Below, in pieces: positions 54,950 to 64,000 of a DNA stretch of 64,000 bases. Source of the stretch: Dictyophora rubrovolvata. Its lineage: Eukaryota > Basidiomycota > Agaricomycetes > Phallales > Phallaceae. How positions within the stretch are numbered: the stretch's first letter is position 1; each line of letters starts with the position of its first letter. The notes below the pieces were generated by a model, which was given only the letters and a program-made list of their open reading frames with translations, made no database searches and had not been told where the DNA came from. The stretch spans positions 1,426,001 to 1,490,000 of the forward strand of contig CP114118.1 of assembly GCA_029959195.1 (NCBI GenBank), in the 5' to 3' direction. A program made the translations under genes and the position numbers.

Positions 54950-55547
54950 TACCAGAGAAAAAGGAAAGTGTTCCGTATAGATTTACAAGATTGCTTGCGA
55001 TAGTCACTGCTAGTTGATATGTAATTTATATCGCATAACCACGTGTTACCACACCCTTGACCGCGTGTCGCCAGTAAAGTACTGGCTTTCTGTGCGGCCT
55101 TTACAAATTTGAGCACAAGGTTGACTCGTAACAAGATATCAATCATTATCTAGCCGAGATGCAGTTGACCAATGTTTGGAACGATGTATACACCGAAGTC
55201 CTCGAAATTCACTGTCAGTGTGTATATGCGACAAAGACACAGCTTAGCCAATGCGAAGAAAATGGCTTAAACTCTAAAAAAGTATGCATGTTGCTCATAG
55301 TGAAAAGATCCATACATTCGTATAGTTCACAAGGTGAATTGTTCAAAATGGCTGACGAGCGCTCAAGGTAGCTGGAGAAGCCAAGTAGTCGGTCTAGCTA
55401 TACATCGGGCTAGATGACATAATCAGAGGCCCCCACACAAAAAAACCGTACTTCAAGACTATCAACATCCCCAGCAGCGGACCCCGTATGTTTCGAATTA
55501 TTTTTGATTTTTGATTTCTTTCGATTTCTCATTTTTCTCCCTCAGTA
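54950..55547. other. Intergenic region upstream of RPL4
   Basis: A plus-strand frame at 55159-55371 has no family resemblance or promoter support and is not called. Pyrimidine-rich sequence just upstream of the ATG (55500-55545) is typical of ribosomal-protein gene promoters. Confidence 0.45.
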
Positions 55548-56952
55548 ATGGCCTCCCGTCCTATCGTTACCGTTCAGTCAGGTTCTGGCGGTATGCATCT
55601 AAGTATCTGTGGTTGCTTGGGGGTTATCTCATAAAACGCTTGATTTGACAGAAGCCTCGACTTCCCTCTCTCTCCCGGCTGTTCTCACTGCCCCAATTCG
55701 TCTGGACATTGTACAGCAGATACATAGTACGTATAGGCACCGTTACTTTCGATTATTTCGAAGCTGGTATCTAATGTTTTATTTTTGTTACTTAGAAAGC
55801 ATCGCTAAAAACAAGAGACAAGCTTATGCTGTCAACGTTAAAGCAGGTCATCAAACCTCAGCTGAGTCCTGGGGTACTGGTCGCGCTGTCGCTCGTATCC
55901 CTCGTGTAGGGGGCGGGGGGACTCACCGTTCTGGCCAGGTAAACAATGCTTTACCGTTACTTTTTGTTCTTCTTTAACACTACTATAGGCTGCTTTTGGT
56001 AACATGTGTCGTGGTGGTCGCATGTTTGCTCCTACCAAAATATGGCGCAAGTGGCACGTCAAGGTTAATCAAAACCAACGTCGTTTTGCTGTTGTGTCTG
56101 CCCTTGCAGCTACGGCTGTATCGCCTCTGGTTCTCGCCCGCGGACATCGCATTGAACACATTGCCGAGGTTCCTATGGTTATTACTGACAACGCCGAATC
56201 CTTTACCAAGACTAAAGAAGCCGTTGCATTATTGAAGAATCTAAATGCTTACGAAGACGTTGTTAAAGTTTCCAATTCTCGTAAGCTCCGTGCTGGTAAA
56301 GGAAAAATGAGGAACCGGAGACATCGTCAACGTCGTGGACCTCTTGTTGTCTACAATAACGACAGTGGAATTGTAAAGGCGTTCCGAAATCTGCCTGGTG
56401 TTGAACTCGTTCAGGTTACCAGGCTCAATCTACTTCAACTTGCTCCCGGTGGTCATTTAGGTCGCTTTGTCATCTGGACGGAAGGAGCCTTTGCCCGCCT
56501 TGACGAGGTGTTTGGTACAACAGACAAGCCCTCTCTGCTGAAGAAGAATTATATGTAAATATTTACGCTTTCTCGTCTCTAGATTATTGTCATAACTGAT
56601 GCTTATCCTACAGCCTTCCATCCGCTAAGATCACTAACAGTGATATCACTCGTGTCATTAACAGTGATGAAATTCAATCAGTGGTCCGTCCCGCAGGTCC
56701 TAGGGTTCAGAAGCGACCATGGACGCAACACAAGAATCCTCTTAAGAACAAGGGTGTTTTATTCCGCCTCAATCCATATGCGAAGACCACTCGTCGTCAA
56801 GAATTGCGTAAGTGATTAGTTTGTTCAAGATTCTCAAGTATACTTACGGTTGAGAAACAGTCAGTCAAGAACGTCTCAAAAAGAAGGGTAAAAAGAAGGT
56901 TAAAAGTGCTTCGGCTGGAGAGACATTCAAGCAAACGCTGTTTGCTCCATAA
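55548..56952 (+). CDS. RPL4: 60S ribosomal protein L4 (uL4)
   Basis: Six exons (55548-55590, 55652-55726, 55796-55938, 55989-56554, 56614-56807 and 56861-56952) give [12 protein letters not shown] … [57 protein letters not shown] and continue through [18 protein letters not shown] and [30 protein letters not shown] to a basic eukaryote-specific tail ending [11 protein letters not shown]. The loop [22 protein letters not shown] lines the ribosome exit tunnel in uL4. The length of about 370 residues fits. Pyrimidine-rich sequence precedes the start, usual for ribosomal-protein genes. Confidence 0.97.
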
Positions 56953-57234
56953 GCTTTTGTTTAAAATGACTACAGCGACACGATCGTGTTATATCTCATG
57001 TTACTTAAGTCCGTATGCAACATGCTCTATGACAGGCTTCGTTCTGATAGGAGAACGATATACCACAGTTTCAGACAATTTTTGGAATTGGTTAACTGCA
57101 CTTGAAAGAATAAATTACATGACGTTGTCCGAAACCAAGAGACTACGGCAAAAGTGAGAAAAGAATACTTTAAAAGTCGGTGAACCTGTATACTGATGGG
57201 TTATCGTCATTTTGAGCGAGAACAGAAAACAGAA

Positions 57235-58932
57235 TTACCGAGCAGGCATGATGGCCGGGGCAACGAGACTCCACACGTAGAGTAGCATGCAAACCCAACT
57301 GGACACCACTCGCATCCACATAGCTGATCTTGAGCGACCAATGTAAAAGTCGTGATCTTCGCCAGGACCGTCCGTAGACTTCAAGACATGCCTAAAGCGA
57401 GATGGTAATGTGGAGGACAAGGTCCACAAAAGAGGAGTACATACCAATCTGTTAGCAACATCGCGACGTACATAGTCCCCATTAGGAATATGACATGGAA
57501 CCAGCTATACTGTTAAGGGAAAAAAAAATCAATCAATAAACGACATTCAGCCACGATAAGTGGGATAAAATACATTATATCGAGTGCCTGAGCGTTCGTC
57601 ATCACGTTCCTCCCCAGTTGGACCAGAATCCTCGTCTTCCTCTTCTTCGTCTAATGCAGAGGCTGGTATGGCACCAGCTTCCACAGCTGCTACTAATGCC
57701 TGGTACCTTGGATTATCGGTTCTCTTGGGTTGCGACGTTATTAAAGAAACACCGTCGTCTGAACTACTTTCGGGAAGTTGGATGGCTGCAGTCCTGCGCC
57801 TACCGACGAGCGCCCGACTCTGAGTTGCCGCACGACTGGTACAATACGCAATGGTTAAGAAAGTGAAGATCGCACCGATAACAACGGTTGTCGTCCGAGC
57901 GGCCGATGCTCGTTCTTGAAGAGGATTGCATTTGGTATTTTCGGCATCCGAATGATTAGCAACGGCAGACATAATCAAATATGTGCAGTAAACAGCGACC
58001 ATACTCGACTGAGCGAGACCTGACCGGGGATTTGCTTCTTGAATAGCGGGGTTAACGCACAGGATGGTGATTAAAGCACATAATGCGAAGTTGAAGGATA
58101 TAAAAAATCGGTTGAGGGTACATCCGTCGCTAGCAAAGAATGCGTACATCAAGCCTGTGAGGGTAATGGCACCAATGTACATGCCGATTGTCGAGCCAAC
58201 TAGAATATACTGCCATAGGTTTGAATCGGACAATTCCCATTTCTCTAAACAGGTTTCAGACCACGAATGGGCGAAGTCCACGAGGAGAACAAGGCCAAGA
58301 AGGATAAAGAGCGTTGCACCAATGAGTGTCATGTAATTTCCCCAGAAAATGAAGAGGCCGTTTGGGATGAGGAACGTCAAAACTACAAGAAGCAGCCAGA
58401 TGAGAACCTTGGGTCCCCACCAACCGTTTTGAATGGCTGCACGCTTATCCCGAGTGTCTTTCACACCAATCAAGGTCATGCTGAGGATGCCATGGAACAG
58501 AGCCAAAGCAAAACAAATTCGATGAACTGCGAGAAGACCGTAGCATCCTCCATCCGGACAGTCTATCTTAATATAATCATATGTAATCTTCTCGATTTGA
58601 CGGATGACGAAGGGCGTTTTCATTAACCACGCTAATAGCGAATTCAAGCAGAAAATCAGCTAAAATGAAAGTTAAATGAAATTACTCCTTGAAAAAGAAG
58701 ACAACTCACGGCAAATCCTACTCTTGTTGCGATAGAAGAGTTGCAGTTGCATGATTTACAGAACATGCTTGCTATAGGAGACACGAAAAAACAAACGTAA
58801 GCACAAAGAAGAAAAAATATACGAAATTTACGCACCAGCGGTCGAAGTACAAAAGAAGGCTAACCCCGCCAGACATGACGAAGCAACAGTTGTAAATACC
58901 CCAGCAAGCGGCAGAGAAAACAGAAGTCCCAT
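57235..58932 (-). CDS. TMS1: SERINC/TMS1 family membrane protein
   Basis: Starting MGLLFSLPLAGVFTTVASSCLAGLAFFCTSTAA and CNCNSSIATRVGFALIFCLNSLLAWLM, the protein has about ten membrane helices. Family motifs are DCPDGGCYGLLAVHRICFALALFH, NGWWGPKVLIWLLLVVLTFLIPN, VDFAHSWSETC, CVNPAIQEANPRSGLAQSSMVAVYCTYLIMSA and, after an acidic loop, YSWFHVIFLMGTMYVAMLLTDW. SERINC/TMS1 proteins were linked to serine incorporation into lipids and act as lipid scramblases in some systems. It probably sits in the vacuolar or plasma membrane. The acidic Glu/Asp-rich loop near residues 380-410 is disordered. The divergent SDE2 start is only 92 bp away. Confidence 0.93.
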
Positions 58933-59024
58933 CGTCGGTGGCTAGCGAGGGACTGAGAGGTGGTTGTGTGTGCTTACGTAATGATTACATAAATTCAAGG
59001 TACACAACTTGAACAGCCACCATC
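58933..59024. promoter_or_regulatory. Compact divergent promoter, TMS1 and SDE2
   Basis: The two start codons are 92 bp apart, so 5' leaders and promoter elements must share or overlap. No TATA box is seen. Confidence 0.45.
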
Positions 59025-59836
59025 ATGTTTAACGTCCTCGTTTCGAGTTTCCATCCATTCCCAACTGCTTCTTTACAGCTCTCTAGAGAAACTGAAGTAT
59101 CCTCGATCTTTGATTTGCTTGTCGACAAATACCCGTCTTTTCCTTCGTCTTATGATTTCAACGTCTCTTTGTCTTCGGGTGTCCTTCTTCACTCAACTTC
59201 GACATTCTCAGAGTATGATGGAGATTTTCTTTCTCTCAGAGTAACCCCAAAGCTCTTAGGAGGCAAAGGAGGATTTGGATCTCAACTTCGGGCCGCTGGG
59301 GGCCGTATGAGCAGTCAGAAAACGGGTAACAATGATTCATGCCGTGACCTCAGCGGACGTCGTTTAAGCACAGTTAAAGAAGCTAAGAAGTTCGTGAGAT
59401 TTTTTTCTTCTATCATAATAGATTTGTCTGATTTTTTTTTTCTTTCTTAAAAATAAATAGGTTGGCGACCTACTTAGAGGCTGAACCTGAACGTAAGAAG
59501 GCTGCCACCGAAGCCCGCAAAGCCAAGATAGAGGCACTGGAACGACAGCTAGGAATCTCTGAGAAAGGATCAGATGCGCATAGTTCTAAGAGACGATTCA
59601 ATGATACAGAGTTTTTGGAGCAAAGCAAGGAGATAGTTGATTCCGTAAAAAGCGCTGTGGCGGCCGGTAAGTATAGGATTCCTATCTGTTGATCATAGCT
59701 AAACTTGTAACCAGGTCTATTGAAGAAGAAGAAGTTAAAGACCAATCATCCGACAACGGAACTACATTCGGCGCCAACGAAGGACAAGACGGAAGTTACA
59801 CCTACTGTGCCAGTAGCAACCGCCATTCCAGCGTGA
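59025..59836 (+). CDS. SDE2: SDE2 homologue (ubiquitin-like fold, splicing and genome stability)
   Basis: Exons 59025-59389, 59461-59666 and 59715-59836 splice in frame to 230 residues. A ubiquitin-like N-terminal domain (MFNVLVSSFHPF … SLRVTPKLLGGKGGFGSQLRAAGGRMSSQK) carries the GGKGG site, where Ubp5/Ubp15-type proteases cut in yeast to free a C-terminal protein starting with Lys. The sequence NDSCRDLSGRRLSTVKEAKKLATYLEAEPERKK is the conserved SDE2 core. A coiled coil and Lys-rich tail follow. In fission yeast Sde2 acts in selective intron splicing and telomere silencing, in humans in replication stress. Confidence 0.92.
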
Positions 59837-60343
59837 TCTGACCTTACCTTACCTGTACATATTTATTGTCTTTACGGAAATCAAGAAGAGAAAAATAATA
59901 TTTGGAACCAAGTTTATCAATGTACGCAAGTAGCTGATAATTGACGACGTGAGCTAAAATGAACTTGGATTTGCTCTCTTATTGTGATGTTCTCTAAACC
60001 CGTTGTGAACTGACAATTTTGGAACGAGACTGCGGCGACAGAAGTTGTTTTGTATTTGAGATATCATGGGAGAACGATTACCTTTTGAGCTTCTGCTTTT
60101 CCTCCATTGGCACTTGGGTGTGTGGTTACCGAAGAATTCTATATTTAGTCTAGGAGTGCTGTTGACAGAACTCTATCCTTGCCGCGTGTTATGGCAAGCG
60201 TGCCAAAGCAGACCGGTGCCACCTTGCCCTGAGAACCATAGCGAACTCGTATGCTATTGAACAACACGTGGAAAATGAATAAAAACCTGATCAAAACTTC
60301 TCCAGATGTTTGAGTCGTTATCTCAAAAAACGCAACCACTGCG
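59837..60343. other. Intergenic region upstream of the F-box/LRR gene
   Basis: Short frames at 60066-60260 (plus) and 60145-60396 (minus) lack support. Nothing recognisable is seen. Confidence 0.4.
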
Positions 60344-61951
60344 ATGCAGCAAGCACCAGGTTTGACTACCTTGCCAGTAGAAGTGCTCGAGAACATTATA
60401 TCTTACATTGACAGACCATATGATTTGCTTAGCCTCGCATTGACAAGGAAATACTTTTGCTTCATCATCATTCCATCACATCTGTCTCTCAGGAGAGTGG
60501 TCTTGAAACTGCAAGATCCAATCTCATGGAAGGACTTATCCGAGCGGTCATATTTCTTCCTTGAGAGGATGCGGGAACTCCGTGTTGTATTCAGCAAGCG
60601 GACGAACTGGATTGACGAACTGAGAGACCTTAGTTTTCCTCTTTACATCGATAGCCATAGCCCCGAGCCGGCTCCATGGTACGATTTGGACGATCAGCGG
60701 CTGAGGGAAGCCTTGTCGACATATTTCGACCGTCTAGAGACTCTCCTCAAAAAGTCAGAACGGCTCATTTCCTTTTCCATACGCTACGATTATCCCATAG
60801 GTCGACAAGTAAGAGATCGTCTGTTATCTCACCTATCGTCTAGTTCTCTCTTGAAGGAGCTGGAGATCAGCTCCTCTCCGCTTACCCAAGTTAATCCTAC
60901 GCATACAATACCATCTCTTCATCACTCTCAAGCTTTTGACATCTCTTCCTTGAATTTTCCGAGATTGTCCGTCCTGTCTTTAACTATCGGCAGCGAAATG
61001 GAAGGTTTCCGAACCTTAATCGAGGGCCCAATTTTGAATTGGGTTCAACTTTCGGATATCCTTCTCGTTTCCAAAACGGAGGCTTATTTATCCTCTACAA
61101 ACTTCTTTTCTCGTGGACGATGGCCATCGCTCAAACGGCTAACAGTTCACCGATTCAGAATCGACACTGACGACTTGGAGTCTGTAACAACGATGCTACA
61201 AGCATTTTTTCAGCGGCACCAGACCCTCGAACGCCTTTCGCTGGCAGAGTATCATCAACCTACCAGTTTTCTTGGGCTTTGGGATAGAGTGCAGCCTGCT
61301 AGAGATCTACCCTCGCTCAAATCTTTATATTTTCATTTTGGAGATAATTTCTCTATTCCATTGACATTTTTCAACCACTTGGAGCACGCCACTATTTTTG
61401 GGGACATCACCTCCGAGGGTGATCATTCAATTCCAAAAATGTTTCCCTTGAAATCTCTGGTTTATGAGAGTTCCTGCCCCTCGCGTCTTGTCGGAAAAGC
61501 TCTTCAAAAAGCTCCGGTTCTGGAGAGACTGGCTCTTGGATGTTCCAAAGAAGACCAGGTATGCTTTTAATCTTCCTTATGACCCTTTTTTTTGAACCGG
61601 TAATTTTTCTAGATGCGTACTCTTTTTCCAACCATCCTTACTTTGAAGAACCTGACTCATTTACAATTCACTCTACTCGATTGTAATTTAACGCCCTCAA
61701 GCCGAACAATATATCTGAGGACATTATTCAAACTGCCTACTTTACGATACGTCGGTTTTCAAACTCAGGGGAAACAGACTCAGTGGTTTGGCAGCTATAG
61801 GGATACCCCACACTCTGACCAAGTTCCCTTTCCAACCCTGTCAGTCTCGAGACGAGCCCGGTCTGAACTATGCCTTGTTACTTCGGAGTGGGGAAGTTTT
61901 TTCATGGGACGTTTGCCATACAAGTCTTTCAAACTAATTAATGTTGTTTAG
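60344..61951 (+). CDS. F-box protein with leucine-rich-repeat-like body
   Basis: Exons 60344-61558 and 61613-61951 encode 517 residues. The start MQQAPGLTTLPVEVLENIISYIDRPYDLLSLALTRKYFCFIIIPSHL is a typical fungal F-box, which would bind SKP1 in an SCF ligase. The rest has irregular leucine-rich repeats: SLKRLTVHRFRI, LERLSLAEYH, SLKSLYFHFG, LEHATIFGDI, PLKSLVYESS, LERLALGCS, then after the intron LKNLTHLQFTLLDCN and LPTLRYVGFQT. Such proteins are expanded in basidiomycetes with unknown substrates. The frame is open with one 54-bp intron. Confidence 0.85.
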
Positions 61952-62270
61952 TGTAATAGTCAACTTACGATAAATGTACATTACGAAACAACTTGAAGCT
62001 ATTTACATACTACTATAATATGAAGTTCTCATAACTGAAGCTCCCCTGTGAAAAGATGTGTTGAAGAGTTACTATGACGTGTTAAAATAGGTTCGAGTCG
62101 AAACATGAACGAGAGGGGAAAAGAAAATATCAACGATTTGCAAAACATCCTTCAATGACTGCATTGATCAGACGAAATCTTCACTCGGGATGCTGACCAA
62201 GTCCGATCTATCTGTACTGCAGGTATCTACGTTAGTTCACCCTATTTAATGTTTTTTGGATTCGAACTGA
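61952..62270. other. Intergenic, convergent 3' ends
   Basis: AT-rich; no gene or RNA feature seen. Confidence 0.4.
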
Positions 62271-64000
62271 CTATTTTTTGACTTTCAGTGCTTGGCTTTC
62301 CACCATCAGTCTTTTTTTCGCAAAGCTTGAGCCTAGTACATGAGCGCATACATCTGGTGCATAAGGGCTTGAAGTGACGTTATGGAATGCTTCCTTGGAG
62401 GTTTCAGACTGTGTCTCAAATTGGGTCAGCAGATTTGGGAAAGTCGATGTCATGTCGTCCTGAGAGTTTAAAACAAGTCGCTCATTGCTAATAAACCTTG
62501 AAGAAGTCATCGTAGAATGAAATGATACCTCCGACGAGTCTGTCGAAGCAGATACTAGTAAATCGCTTTCCGTTGGCGAAATACGATGATGGCCAGAGTC
62601 AAAAGTCTCTTTTGAGAACTTGTTTTCTGTTGCCATGTGGTAACACCCAACGCGATCAGTCAACTCAAAAACCGCACTGTATTGAGATCCAGGTGAGCCA
62701 AAGTTTGCCATCGTCTGGGCATGTGTAATCTTTTTCAGTCCGGGAAATGTTGATTTGACCGGCAACATAACTTCCGGTGGGTATTTTGGGGTTGTAGAAG
62801 AGGTTTCCAATGAATTAATAACAATGGTCTATAATAAATTAGTGTTGTCATTAGATGCATACATGCACTGGATATTATGCGAGTGGTGCATCTCATACTC
62901 AACTTGTAGGTCCTTTGGGCTCTCAGGCCGGAAGAAAATGAAACTTAAATCTCGAGTCCTAAAAATATGGGAAATGGGGTCTGATAATACGCCAGAATGT
63001 TGGGATATTGTGTCTTGATGCTAATCAAACGCTTATGAGAAAAACAAAGTTCGAAAAGTCGAGAATTATTATCGTCTTACTTCGGAAGTTGACACGCCCT
63101 CGTATTCTTCAGATATAGTCTCAAGGGGACTACCCCGTCGGGAGTGAGAATACTTGGATTCCATGTGTGAAATTTCATTCCTCAAGGAAATCGGATTCGG
63201 TGGCCCCAAATATGACTGCATGTTGTTCTGACCTATGGAGGGACTTTTTTCGACAAGAGAGTAGAAGCCAGAACTCGGACTGAGAGATAAAACCGGACTA
63301 TGGCTTGTGGCAACGCTGCTGATACTTGTGTTTGCGGTAGTTGGCGTGCGCATACTAGACAGATTGGAAGTAGACATCTCCGGAGAGATGGCATTACTTC
63401 CGTGTCTCTTGTTCTTTTCAGCGATAAACCGTAAAGAATAGTTTATTTCTCATACATTGATCAAGAAGGAGGGACCTACCGAACATTTGAATCGATCGAT
63501 GGTTCGAGCTAAAAATGTCTTAAACTGTACTCGAAACTGTGGAATATGAAGATCGTGATGAAACATAGTGGACTTGTCGTCTGATTGATCTTTACTATAT
63601 TGGTCTGACTCATTCATTGAGGTGCGTGCGGCTGAATTCGGAGACTCTGAATCGGAGTCGACTGAAGAAGAAAAGTTGACGTGGAGGTGACGCAGAGAGC
63701 ATATACCCCGTTTAAACAGACTCTGAAGAGTCGTGATAATATAACTTGGAGTTACTTCAGGCCAATGGATACTTTCGTAAAATATTGCGGATCTGCGCAT
63801 CAGTTGAACGTCAGTGACCGTGGAGACAAGTTTAATTGATATGTATTCTGCTTTCACAGCTTACGTGAAGATGGGCGACTTCCATGGTTGTGTAGAGATG
63901 ATATAGTATACTCTCAGCATTGAAAAGTTGAATGTCGCAAACAAAAGAATAAGGACCACGAGAAGGAGTTCGATACCGGTATCAAACGGTATCTTAGTAT
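62271..64000 (-). CDS. Unrecognised Ser-rich protein, partial (5' end beyond window)
   Basis: On the minus strand, segments connected by short introns read: IHWPEVTPSYIITTLQSLFKRGICSLRHLHVNFSS, IPQFRVQFKTFLARTIDRFKCSV, then Ser/Thr-rich MSTSNLSSMRTPTTANTS … SPVLSLSPSSGFYSLVEKSPS, DPISHIFRTRDLSFIFFRPESPKDLQ, TIVINSLETSSTTPKYPPEVMLPV and a tail ending at 62271. The first two segments look folded, the remainder disordered and probably phosphorylated. I recognise no family. The N-terminus lies outside the window, so a domain that would identify it may be missing. Confidence 0.65.

Noticed and set aside
55159-55371. Plus-strand 70-residue frame upstream of RPL4
   Set aside because: No recognisable domain and no sign of coding constraint.
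20134-59836. Clustering of genome-maintenance genes (POL32, RAD2, PCC1, RMI1, SDE2)
   Set aside because: They are spaced among unrelated housekeeping genes on both strands; without conserved synteny this is likely chance.
1-64000. CRISPR arrays, bacterial operons, rRNA genes, tRNA genes, biosynthetic gene cluster
   Set aside because: None found by eye; intron structure and gene content are those of a eukaryotic nuclear genome. A tRNA scan would be needed to exclude divergent tRNAs.

Overview
The window is fungal nuclear DNA, most likely from a basidiomycete of the Agaricomycetes type. Genes are compact, carry many introns of about 50-60 bp with GTRNGY donors, are often convergent with very short gaps, and encode fungal families (CAF120, POL32, MIM1, LEU5, hypervirulence-associated TUDOR, COX11, SDE2). 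The Crypton-type tyrosine recombinase and the RepHel Helitron resemble basidiomycete forms. The species cannot be named from sequence alone.

Positions 1 to about 14,700 form a repeat island without recognisable host genes. From left to right it holds: an old LTR-type fossil on the minus strand (LTR-like end, retropepsin-like part, gag-like part); a decayed autonomous Helitron (RepHel open reading frame with in-frame stops, and a clear hairpin + CTAG 3' terminus at 7946); an inverted copy of the first LTR-like end (8649-9053); a 406-bp solo LTR (9054-9459); a Crypton-like tyrosine-recombinase gene with a GCR1_C-type tail on the minus strand (about 9750-12123), split by an inverted 407-bp solo LTR with a 5-bp target duplication (11439-11845); AT-rich filler; a rearranged LTR relative (14041-14382); and a second Helitron-type 3' end (14551-14600).

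Positions 15,105 to 64,000 are gene-dense and ordinary. In order: LEU5-type mitochondrial carrier (-), one-TM protein (-), RNF216-type RBR ubiquitin ligase (+), POL32/CDC27 (-), cytochrome b5-acyl-CoA dehydrogenase (+), MIM1-like outer-membrane import protein (-), small TUDOR protein (+), 2OG-Fe(II) oxygenase-like protein (+), Ser/Thr-rich GPI protein (-), citrate synthase (-), F-box-like protein (-), RAD2/XPG nuclease (+), complex I NDUFB8-like subunit (-), SAM methyltransferase (+), EBP1/PA2G4-like protein (+), PCC1 of EKC/KEOPS (-), CAF120 (+), COX11 (-), DNAJC8/SPF31-like J protein (+), RMI1 (-), an APH-fold protein with altered catalytic motifs (-), RPL4/uL4 (+), SERINC/TMS1 (-), SDE2 (+), an F-box/LRR-like protein (+) and a partial unrecognised gene (-) running off the right edge.

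I see no clear new multi-gene system. The most notable points are: (i) the inactivating stops in the Helitron and Crypton that can be assigned by family alignment are all C-to-T or G-to-A type, which suggests RIP-like or methylation-driven decay; (ii) a perfect 17-bp inverted repeat spanning exon 4 and intron 4 of the small TUDOR gene, placing the 5' splice site in a hairpin loop; (iii) an aminoglycoside-phosphotransferase-like protein that appears to be a pseudokinase; and (iv) a gag-protease-only LTR fossil.
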